Positions 16,436-23,649 of a stretch of 52,041 nucleotides of DNA are shown piece after piece. The position numbers and the translations under genes are program-made. Below the pieces are notes generated by a model. The model worked only from the letters and a program-made list of their open reading frames with translations, was not told the origin of the DNA and did no database searches. Location of the stretch: the NCBI GenBank assembly GCA_017537925.1, contig JAFYJW010000075.1, positions 1 through 52,041 of the forward strand, in the 5' to 3' direction. Within the stretch, counting starts at the first letter, position 1; the number at the start of each line of letters is the position of its first letter. This stretch comes from Synergistes sp. (GTDB lineage: Bacteria > Synergistota > Synergistia > Synergistales > Synergistaceae).

Positions 16436-16657
16436 ATGAAGACAATGAGAGACACAGATCCGGGGGAAACGGCCCGTGTCGTAAAGGTGCACGGAGAGGG
16501 GGCGCTTCGCCGCCGTCTGCTGGATATGGGGATCACAAAGGGCACACAGATCAACGTTTTGAAAACGGCGCCGCTCGGCGACCCGATAGAGGTAACGGTG
16601 CGCGGCTACGAACTTTCGCTGCGCAAAGCCGAAGGCGAGATCATAGAGGTCGAATAG
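16436..16657 (+). CDS. feoA: FeoA-domain protein (intact operon, second)
   Basis: This 73-aa protein is a second, more typical FeoA: LRRRLLDMGITKGTQINVLK, then GDPIEVTVRGYELSLRKAE, which is the canonical family core. ATG 16436 follows ACAGGGGGG. It differs clearly from the first FeoA, so the operon encodes two distinct FeoA proteins, an arrangement seen in many anaerobes. The gap to feoB is 67 bp and holds no terminator. Confidence 0.94.
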   Translation: MKTMRDTDPGETARVVKVHGEGALRRRLLDMGITKGTQINVLKTAPLGDPIEVTVRGYELSLRKAEGEIIEVE

Positions 16658-16724
16658 CGCCCCGGCCTGCGGAATCTGTTTTTTATTCTTTAATTCATGT
16701 ACTTTTAATTGAGGGGGAAAGATC

Positions 16725-18872
16725 ATGGTTATGAAGATAGCGCTTGCGGGAAATCCCAACAGCGGAAAGACGACTTTATTCAATGCGCTGACCGGAGCAA
16801 ATCAGTCGGTCGGCAACTGGCCGGGAGTGACTGTAGAGAAAAAAGAAGGGATACTTCGCGGTCATAAGGATGTGATTTTAGCTGACCTCCCCGGCATATA
16901 TTCGCTTGCGCCCTACAGCCCGGAGGAACGCATCGCAAGGAATTATCTGCTTGAAGAAAGGCCGGACGCGGTCATAAACATAATCGACGGCAGCAATTTA
17001 GAGCGCAACCTTTATCTTTCGACTCAGCTGGCGGAACTGGGTATCCCGGTCATAGCCGCGGTCAATATGATAGACGTCGTAAAAAAACGCGGAGAATCGA
17101 TAGACTGCTCCGCCCTTTCAGAGAAGATGGGCATAAAGGCGGTCGAGATATCCGCCCTTAAAAACAGCGGGCTGGACAAACTTGCCGATATCGCCGTGAC
17201 CGCGGCGAAAAACAAGGCCGCAGGCGATCCGGTAAAGATCTTCAGTCCCTCGGTCGAACGCGCGGTCACAGAGATCGAAGCCGCTTTTGCCGGGGAAGTA
17301 CCCTCTGAGAAGAAGCGTTGGTATGCGATAAAGCTTTTTGAAGGAGATACGCCGGCAGCTGAAATGTTCCGCAATAATAAAAACGCGCTGCTTGCCGCAG
17401 AAAAAGAACGCAAACGCTGCGAAGAGGAATTCGACGACGATGCTGAGAGCATCATAACCGGAGAAAGATACGCCTATATATCTTCGGTCATAGAGAAAGT
17501 TCATAAGAAAAAGGGAGAAGAGTTGGTCACTCTTACTGATAAGATCGACTCGGTAGTGACCAACCGTGTGCTTGCCCTGCCTATATTTGCCGTTGTTATT
17601 TTCGCCGTATACTACATATCGGTAACTACCGTCGGCGCTTTTGTAACGGACTGGACCAACGACGTGCTGTTCGGTGAGATCATCCCGCCTGCTGTCGAAA
17701 GCTTCCTGGCTTCTCTTAATGTTGCCGACTGGCTGCAGAGCCTGATACTTGACGGCATAGTCGCAGGCGTCGGAGCAGTGCTCGGCTTCGTGCCGCAGAT
17801 GTTCGTGCTCTTCGCACTCCTTGCGGTCCTTGAATATTCAGGTTACATGGCGCGCGTAGCTTTCATCCTTGACAGGATATTCCGCCGCTTCGGTCTCTCA
17901 GGCAAATCTTTCATACCGATGATAGTGGCCACCGGCTGCGGAGTCCCCGGCGTCATGGCGTCGCGCACGATAGAGAATGAACATGACCGCCGTATGACTA
18001 TAATGACCGCCACCTTCATGCCCTGCGGCGCAAAGCTCCCGATCATCGCTCTTATCGCAGGCGCGCTCTTCGGCGGAACATGGTGGGTTGCCCCCTCAGC
18101 CTACTTTGTCGGTATTGCCTCCATAATAATCTCCGGTCTGATTCTGAAAAAGAACTCTCTTTTCGCCGGAGAGAGCGCGCCTTTTGTCATGGAACTCCCC
18201 GATTACCATATGCCCTCACCTGCAAATATCGCATCGAGCACATGGGAGCGCGGTTGGAGCTTTATTAAGAAAGCCGGGACCATCATCCTTCTGTCAACGA
18301 TCTTCGTCTGGTTCACATCAAGCTTCGGCTACGTGGACGGACATATAGAAATGGTAGAAGATCTCTCCGACGGCTTCCTTGCAAAGATAGGACAGTCCAT
18401 TGCCTGGATATTCGCGCCACTGGGCTGGGGTTCCTGGCAGTCGGCGGTCGCGGCTTTCACGGGGCTTGTCGCGAAAGAGAACGTTGTCGGCACATTCGGC
18501 ATACTTTTCGGCTTCGCGGAAGTGTCGGAAGACGGCGCGGAGATCTGGAAAACCCTCCAGGCACACTATACGCCGCTTGCGGCCTACTCTTTCATGCTCT
18601 TTAACCTGCTCTGCGCCCCCTGCTTCGCAGCTATCGGCGCTATAAAGAGAGAAATGAACAGCGCAAAATGGACCACGATCGCGATAGCCTACCAGACTTG
18701 CTATGCCTACGCGGCATCGTTCGTGCTCTACCAGCTGGGACTTGCGGCGCAGGGAAAAGGCTTCGGCATTGCAGCTGTGCTCGCCGCCTTGATACTCGCG
18801 GGAGCGATATATATGATTTTCCGTCCGGCAAAGAAAAATACACTCCCTGACGCAAGCGCGGTCCGGGCATGA
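16725..18872 (+). CDS. feoB: Ferrous iron transporter FeoB
   Basis: This 715-aa inner-membrane Fe(II) transporter has an N-terminal G domain. The GTPase motifs are G1 GNPNSGKT (9-16), G3 DLPG (54-57) and G4 NMID (114-117), followed by the helical GDI-like domain (~165-270). Two Gate domains follow, marked by VATGCGVPGVMASRTI and later the second gate near KENVVGTFG, with about nine membrane helices. Length is standard. The start is ATG 16725 with AGGGGGAAAG upstream. It is the third gene of the operon and is followed after 35 bp by a small cysteine-rich membrane protein. A 50-bp fragment of a second feoB lies at 16017. Confidence 0.97.
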   Translation: MVMKIALAGNPNSGKTTLFNALTGANQSVGNWPGVTVEKKEGILRGHKDVILADLPGIYSLAPYSPEERIARNYLLEERPDAVINIIDGSNLERNLYLSTQLAELGIPVIAAVNMIDVVKKRGESIDCSALSEKMGIKAVEISALKNSGLDKLADIAVTAAKNKAAGDPVKIFSPSVERAVTEIEAAFAGEVPSEKKRWYAIKLFEGDTPAAEMFRNNKNALLAAEKERKRCEEEFDDDAESIITGERYAYISSVIEKVHKKKGEELVTLTDKIDSVVTNRVLALPIFAVVIFAVYYISVTTVGAFVTDWTNDVLFGEIIPPAVESFLASLNVADWLQSLILDGIVAGVGAVLGFVPQMFVLFALLAVLEYSGYMARVAFILDRIFRRFGLSGKSFIPMIVATGCGVPGVMASRTIENEHDRRMTIMTATFMPCGAKLPIIALIAGALFGGTWWVAPSAYFVGIASIIISGLILKKNSLFAGESAPFVMELPDYHMPSPANIASSTWERGWSFIKKAGTIILLSTIFVWFTSSFGYVDGHIEMVEDLSDGFLAKIGQSIAWIFAPLGWGSWQSAVAAFTGLVAKENVVGTFGILFGFAEVSEDGAEIWKTLQAHYTPLAAYSFMLFNLLCAPCFAAIGAIKREMNSAKWTTIAIAYQTCYAYAASFVLYQLGLAAQGKGFGIAAVLAALILAGAIYMIFRPAKKNTLPDASAVRA

Positions 18873-18907
18873 TATCGAAAAAACATACAGGGAAGTGACG
18901 ATCAATC

Positions 18908-19063
18908 ATGGCAACGTTCGTTATAAGCGCACTGATATTTGCGGCAGCCGCTGCGATCATAGTAAAACTTGTCAGAGACAGGCGCGCCGGTAAATGCGGC
19001 TGCTCCTGCGGATGCAGCGGAGGCTGCTGCGCATCACAGCAGCGCGGCGCAAAAGAAAAGTAA
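18908..19063 (+). CDS. FeoB-associated Cys-rich membrane protein
   Basis: A 51-aa protein starts at ATG 18908, behind GGGAAGTGACG. One membrane helix (residues 4-22) is followed by a basic stretch and a cysteine cluster (CGCSCGCSGGCC, residues 30-41). Size, architecture and position just after feoB match the small FeoB-associated Cys-rich family (FeoC-position proteins of anaerobes). The cysteines probably bind iron or an Fe-S cluster on the cytoplasmic side. It is the last gene of the feo operon; a strong terminator follows. Confidence 0.88.
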   Translation: MATFVISALIFAAAAAIIVKLVRDRRAGKCGCSCGCSGGCCASQQRGAKEK

Positions 19064-19118
19064 ATAAACAGTCTGCATAAAGAATCTTACGAAGATACCT
19101 TCCTTAAACCTCCCTCTC

Positions 19119-19163
19119 ACACAAACGGAACGATGGCGCAGGGCGCCATCGTTCCGTTTTGTG
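19119..19163. terminator. feo operon terminator
   Basis: A long near-perfect hairpin pairs CAAACGGAACGATGGCGC with its complement around a two-base loop. It is symmetric enough to work in both directions and separates feo from the convergent PepSY gene. Confidence 0.75.
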
Positions 19164-19230
19164 ACTGCTGTTATTATATATCAGAGCTTTTTGCCGCGTT
19201 TTTTCACCGGCGGATTAAAAGGGCAGAGAA

Positions 19231-19746
19231 TCAGTCGTCCATCTCCCATTTTGTTATATCGCCCGTCACGGCGTCTACCTCGACTTCATATTTCCTGCCG
19301 CCGCAGACGATGTCGCATTCATAGACCTTTCTGCCGTATTCATAGTCGGTATTGAACTTTGTGATATCCCTTTCTGTCGCGCCGGAGACCGTTGAGAGCG
19401 CTGTTCTTTTTGCCTCCGCATCGCTTATCTCACTTCCCGAAGCTGTACCGGCCTGTGACGAGCCGCCTCTTCTTTTGGCTGAGTATTTGTATATCAGGCC
19501 CGTCACTGCGTCGATCTCGTAGTCGTATTCTACTTTGTCGGCAAAGAATTCAATTTCATACTCAGGCCTGCCATGCTCCCGTTCAAACTCGATCTTTGTA
19601 AAACCGGCAGCCTGAGGCAGGACGCCGGCATGTGTCAGCGCTATTTCCTTAGCCTTTGCCTCGCCGATATACTGCTCCGCAATGCAGGCCGAAAGCGCCG
19701 AAAAGAGTATAACTGCCGCAGCAGCTATAACTGCCGTCTTTTTCAT
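19231..19746 (-). CDS. Exported protein with two PepSY domains
   Basis: This 171-aa protein starts at ATG 19746, nine bases after AGGAGG; the ATG at 19752 is too close to that site. A signal peptide (MKKTAVIAAAAVILF...) is followed by two PepSY repeats. Each shows the pattern 'AKxxALxxAG ... Y.IEF ... YDYEIDAVTG' and 'AKRTALSTVSG ... YECDIV ... YEVEVDAVTGDI'. PepSY domains are found in peptidase propeptides and in small periplasmic proteins, where they may inhibit peptidases or help assemble envelope proteins. A cysteine at the signal end (SALSAC) allows lipoprotein processing. Monocistronic; no partner evident. Confidence 0.88.
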   Translation of the reverse strand: MKKTAVIAAAAVILFSALSACIAEQYIGEAKAKEIALTHAGVLPQAAGFTKIEFEREHGRPEYEIEFFADKVEYDYEIDAVTGLIYKYSAKRRGGSSQAGTASGSEISDAEAKRTALSTVSGATERDITKFNTDYEYGRKVYECDIVCGGRKYEVEVDAVTGDITKWEMDD

Positions 19747-19854
19747 GCACATATTCCTCCTGATATTTTTTTAAGCTCCTGATATAAACGGAACAGAAAA
19801 TATTTTATTAGTATTTCCGAAGTCTGACAAGCGCAAAAGTGCTGTGAGCGTATT

Positions 19855-19889
19855 ATAAAACAGGGCCCCGGAAATTGCCCGGAGCCCTG
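19855..19889 (-). terminator. Terminator of the symporter gene
   Basis: On the minus strand CAGGGCTCCGGGC and the complementary GGGGCCCTG form a GC-rich stem followed by TTTTATAATA. It lies about 40 bp past the stop codon. Confidence 0.8.
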
Positions 19890-19925
19890 CCACCGCTTTA
19901 CTGCTTACTTTGCGCAAACGCGCTG

Positions 19926-21182
19926 TTACGCTGCTTCCTCCGTTTTTCCGGACATAGCCTTCACGAACCAGTCTTTTCCTTCGACGAGGCGCGAGATCAT
20001 AAGAGCCGAGCAGGTATCTCCGGTCGCGTTGACCATCGTCGCCGCCGGGTCGACAAGGAAGCCGATCGTAGCGATGATCGGGAAAGCTTCCGGCGGGAAG
20101 CCGTAGAGGCTGACTATCAGCATTTCACCGACAAGACCGCCGCCGGGGATACCGGAGAGAACAACGCCGGAAAGCACCGCTACCGCGACCGCGGTCGCCA
20201 TCGTGCCGATACCGGTGAAGGGGATGCCGAAGATTCCGAAGAGGAAGGATATCTTAAGGATTCCGGAGAGGCAGGAACCTTCCATATGGGCGGTAGCGCC
20301 TATAGGAAGAACTATCTCGCTGATGTCATGCGGGATGCCCATGCTGTTTGCCGCTTCAAGGTTGATAGGCAGCGTAGCCGCACTGCTGCCGGAGCCGAGC
20401 GCCATTATTGCCGGCGGGATTATGCGGCTCCAGAATGTGCGGACTCCGTGCCCGTTCGTGCCCCACCATGAATAGATAGTGAAAGCTATGAAGAAATAAG
20501 CGAAAGTCACGACATGGTATACGACCATCGAGCGGAAGTATGCGCCAAGAAGCTGCGGGCCGTAGTCGCCGACGAGCGTCGCAAAGTACGCGGCAAGGCC
20601 TATCGGCGCGTAGTACATAAGATATCTTACCATCTGCAGCAGCGCGTCGGCTGCGACAGCGATGCTGCGTCCGAACTCACGTCCGCGTTCGCCGAGCGAC
20701 TGCAGGCAGAAACCGAAGAATATCGTGAAGATTATCAGCGGCAGCATTGCGCGGCGCGAAAGCAGACCGACGAAGTCATCCGTCGTAAATGCTTTTACAA
20801 CCTGGTCGGCAGTGCTGAAAGCCTTAAGCTCTTCCGGAGCCTGGAGCTGCAGGACCGTACCCTGTGCCGGCGGGAATATGGTAACCGCTATGAGCATAAG
20901 GACAGCCGCTATCGCGCCTGTAACGGCAAAGACCAGAACCAAGTTCTTCATGACTTTGCCAAGGCGCTCCATTGAGGACATCGAAGCCACAGCGCTGCAT
21001 ATCGTCGTGAAAACGAGCGGAACGACGACCATGAACATCGCGTTCACGAAGAGGTCGCCGAGCGGCTTGAGAACCAGGGCTTTCTCCCCCATGACCGAGC
21101 CGATGATGCAGCCGATAACTATCGCTATGATCAGTATGATCGGGAAACGATAAGACTTCCATACGCTGTTTTTTTCCGACAT
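19926..21182 (-). CDS. Dicarboxylate/amino acid:cation symporter (DAACS family)
   Basis: This 418-aa sodium- or proton-coupled inner-membrane carrier transports substrates such as glutamate, aspartate, serine or C4-dicarboxylates; the exact one cannot be told. The start is ATG 21182, after GGAAGGAGAG; an in-frame ATG at 21245 lacks a binding site. The family motif in the first re-entrant loop is present as GSGSSAATLP, and the later NATGDTCSAL motif contributes to substrate and ion binding. About eight membrane helices are visible. It is monocistronic with its own terminator. The context (GdhA upstream in the window) fits an amino-acid-fermenting organism, but no direct link is seen. Confidence 0.93.
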   Translation of the reverse strand: MSEKNSVWKSYRFPIILIIAIVIGCIIGSVMGEKALVLKPLGDLFVNAMFMVVVPLVFTTICSAVASMSSMERLGKVMKNLVLVFAVTGAIAAVLMLIAVTIFPPAQGTVLQLQAPEELKAFSTADQVVKAFTTDDFVGLLSRRAMLPLIIFTIFFGFCLQSLGERGREFGRSIAVAADALLQMVRYLMYYAPIGLAAYFATLVGDYGPQLLGAYFRSMVVYHVVTFAYFFIAFTIYSWWGTNGHGVRTFWSRIIPPAIMALGSGSSAATLPINLEAANSMGIPHDISEIVLPIGATAHMEGSCLSGILKISFLFGIFGIPFTGIGTMATAVAVAVLSGVVLSGIPGGGLVGEMLIVSLYGFPPEAFPIIATIGFLVDPAATMVNATGDTCSALMISRLVEGKDWFVKAMSGKTEEAA

Positions 21183-21702
21183 TAAAAACTCTCCTTCCGT
21201 AATACGGGTAAAAGTTTTTATATGTATAGCCGGGTATCCTGACATACGCGGCTTAGTCGCAGCTCAAATACGCTACTCTGTCGGATTATATCATAACTTA
21301 ACGCTTAAATGTCAGCTAAAACAGAAAATTTCGAACAAAAATTAATAAAACAGGCAAATTTTGACATAATTCGGGCAAGTTTTCTCCGTCTCCCGGCTTT
21401 TGGGCAGAAAATCTGCCGGATTTTTTGACGGTCATATTATTTATTCGCTGATTTGAGAAAATAAACAGCAATTTATATGCGACTCTGCTGCGGGAATCAC
21501 AGCCGCTGCGGCAGCATATACGGCACCGGTGAAAAATAGTGCCGGCAGAAGACGGGCACATATATAATAAGATAGTAAATGAAATCGAATTCGGCAAAAC
21601 AAAACCCGCTGCGGACGTAACGGCAGCAGCTCCGCAGGCATACTGACGGCATTCGGTCTTACAGGCTTTATACATGGAATGATTCAGGAAGGGGAAACAG
21701 TC
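21183..21702. other. Divergent intergenic region, no gene seen
   Basis: This 520-bp AT-rich stretch lies between the divergent symporter and CotH genes. It has imperfect inverted repeats around 21395-21425 (CCGGC...GCCGG) but no clear promoter pair. A minus-strand open frame (21316-21675) lacks a ribosome binding site and is not called. Confidence 0.5.
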
Positions 21703-23136
21703 ATGAAAGTGATACGCGCATCCTTATTGCTTACAGCGGCCCTTTTGATCCTCTTCGCCGCCGGCTGCGCCTGCGCAGGCGCTCAGGCTGCATCAGACGG
21801 AAGCGAAACAACAGAAACGTATCGGCTGGGATATGAGAGCAGGCTCTTCGACGACAGTTACGTCCATACCGTGGATATTGCGATATCAGGCAAAGACTGG
21901 GCAAAACTGCTGAACGACCCGCTTGCGAAGAAAAAATTCCGCGTAAGCGTCACGATAGACGGGGAACGCTTTAATGACGTCTCTTTCTCGGCCAAGGGGC
22001 GCTACAGCCTCCGCTCCGTCGCAGACGCCCCGGACAGTACCCGCTACAGCTTCAGGGTCAATTTCGGCAAATATATAAAAGAGCAAAGCTATCACGGCCT
22101 TCGCAGTCTGCTTCTGAACAATAACACGGCAGACGCCACCTGCATGAAGGACTATCTCAGCTATAAAATATTCCGGCAGACACAAGTGCCTGCCCCGCTC
22201 TGCAGCTATGTATGGCTTACGGTCAACGGGAAGGCCCACGGGCTGTATCTTGCCGTTGAGGGGGTCGGTAGCTCCTTCTTGCAGCGGACAAAAGAGGGGC
22301 GCGGCATGCTGTACAAACCCGAAGCGGAGGACCTGCCGGCCCGCAATGAGACGCAGACAGAAAACAGAGGCTTAAATTCTGCCCACAGAGGCGCCGATCT
22401 CGTATACACGGACGACGATACAGACAGCTACCCGGAGATCTTTGAAAATGCCGAAACAAAAGCGGATAAAGAGGATATGCGGCGGGTCGTTGCCGCGCTG
22501 AAGCTCCTGCAGGAGGGCAAAAGGCCTGAGCTCTGCGTCGATACGGATGAGGTCATACGCTACTTCGCGGCACATGACTTTGTGCTGAATTATGACAGCT
22601 ACACCGGCATCATGCTGCACAACTACTATCTGTATGAAAACGAAGGCATACTCTCCATGCTTCCGTGGGACTACAACCAGGCTTTCGGAGGCGGCGCAGA
22701 AAGAGGTACCGTTCCTTCCGACGCAACGGAACTGCTCAATACAGGCATCGATACCCCGCTCTCCGATACGACGGAAGATGACCGCCCGATGTGGAAGTGG
22801 ATCGTCTCCGACAAAAAGTATCTGAAAGCATACCATGATGTTTTCGACACGCTTATCGGCAGTTATTTCGAGTCGGGGAAATTCGGCAGGGAGATCGACG
22901 CTCTTTATGAAATGCTGCTGCCGTATATTGAAAAAGATCCCACCGCGTTCTACACCGCGGAAGAATTCAAAAAGGCATACCGTACGATAAGAGAGTTCTG
23001 CCTGCTGCGCGCAAAGAGCATCCGGTTCCAGCTTGACGGAAAGCTTTCATCATCAAGCGGCAGGCAGAAAGCAGCTGAGCGCGTGGACGGCTCGGCTCTC
23101 TGCATCCGGGATATGGGTACGATAGAAAAACAGTGA
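21703..23136 (+). CDS. CotH-family protein kinase-like lipoprotein
   Basis: This 477-aa exported protein belongs to the CotH family. The start is ATG 21703 (after GGAAGGGG), with an alternative 24 bases earlier. The signal peptide ends in ILFAAGC, a lipobox, so it is probably anchored in the envelope. Core features are the N-terminal VTIDGERFNDVSFSAKGRYS, HGLYLAVEGV, then YDSYTGIMLHNYYLYE and LPWDYNQAFGG, which hold the conserved asparagine/aspartate active-site residues of the atypical kinase fold. In spore formers CotH phosphorylates coat proteins. In Gram-negative relatives the substrate is unknown. It stands alone, followed by a terminator. Confidence 0.88.
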   Translation: MKVIRASLLLTAALLILFAAGCACAGAQAASDGSETTETYRLGYESRLFDDSYVHTVDIAISGKDWAKLLNDPLAKKKFRVSVTIDGERFNDVSFSAKGRYSLRSVADAPDSTRYSFRVNFGKYIKEQSYHGLRSLLLNNNTADATCMKDYLSYKIFRQTQVPAPLCSYVWLTVNGKAHGLYLAVEGVGSSFLQRTKEGRGMLYKPEAEDLPARNETQTENRGLNSAHRGADLVYTDDDTDSYPEIFENAETKADKEDMRRVVAALKLLQEGKRPELCVDTDEVIRYFAAHDFVLNYDSYTGIMLHNYYLYENEGILSMLPWDYNQAFGGGAERGTVPSDATELLNTGIDTPLSDTTEDDRPMWKWIVSDKKYLKAYHDVFDTLIGSYFESGKFGREIDALYEMLLPYIEKDPTAFYTAEEFKKAYRTIREFCLLRAKSIRFQLDGKLSSSSGRQKAAERVDGSALCIRDMGTIEKQ

Positions 23137-23154
23137 GCTGCCGAAGCATAGCAG

Positions 23155-23184
23155 AAAAAAGCGCCCGCAGGGGCGCTTTTTATT
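23155..23184 (+). terminator. Terminator after the CotH gene
   Basis: An AAAAGCGCCC / GGGCGCTTTT stem with a GCAG loop and a T-rich tail. Confidence 0.88.
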
Positions 23185-23228
23185 ATGCGATGGCTCCGGA
23201 CTGCCTGCGTTCGATACGCCGGTTTCCG

Positions 23229-23648
23229 TCAGTCGTACTTTTTATATATTCCCGCAGCGCGCTTTTTTTCGGAGTTCGCGCTGAGATATGTGCCGTCCGT
23301 GACGTTAACGTAGCCTTTTTTGGCGACGATGTTTTTTATATGCTCGATATTCGGGCAGCGGTCATGATGATAGTTGTCAGTGACCATGCAGGAAGAAAGG
23401 TGAACGGCGACCTCGTCCTTTTTTATCCCGGTCTTCTTCAGCAGTTTATTCGAAAAATGCTCCAGCTTCATCGCAAGTCCGGTGCCGCAGCAGCCTCCGC
23501 AGGTGAGCGCAAGATAGCGCACTCCGTGCTCATAGCCGCGGTCCTTAAAAAATCCTTCGCGGTTATAGAAGCTGTCCGTGCAGGCAAAACCGCTGCATCT
23601 TTCGCGCGCTTTGTCGCACTGGATGATCAGAACATATTTTACCGGCAT
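23229..23648 (-). CDS. CGGC domain protein
   Basis: This 139-aa soluble protein shows the hallmark of the CGGC family: CGGCCGTGLAMKLEHF in the middle, plus conserved cysteines at IIQCD, RCSGFAC, HLSSCM and HDRCPN. These suggest metal or Fe-S binding; the family's function is not established. It starts one base after the stop of pbpC (ATG 23648, GAGGGG upstream), so it is the last gene of the alpha-2-macroglobulin - PBP1C operon. Why a putative redox/metal protein is tied to a peptidoglycan synthase is unclear. Confidence 0.85.
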   Translation of the reverse strand: MPVKYVLIIQCDKARERCSGFACTDSFYNREGFFKDRGYEHGVRYLALTCGGCCGTGLAMKLEHFSNKLLKKTGIKKDEVAVHLSSCMVTDNYHHDRCPNIEHIKNIVAKKGYVNVTDGTYLSANSEKKRAAGIYKKYD

Positions 23649-23649
23649 C

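Larger units (their letters stand above)
16105..16496 (+). repeat. Right copy of duplicated feo promoter-feoA-feoA segment
   Basis: This is the direct repeat partner of 10033-10418, offset 6072 bp in the promoter and 6078 bp after the 6-bp indel. This copy leads into an intact second feoA and feoB. Confidence 0.9.
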
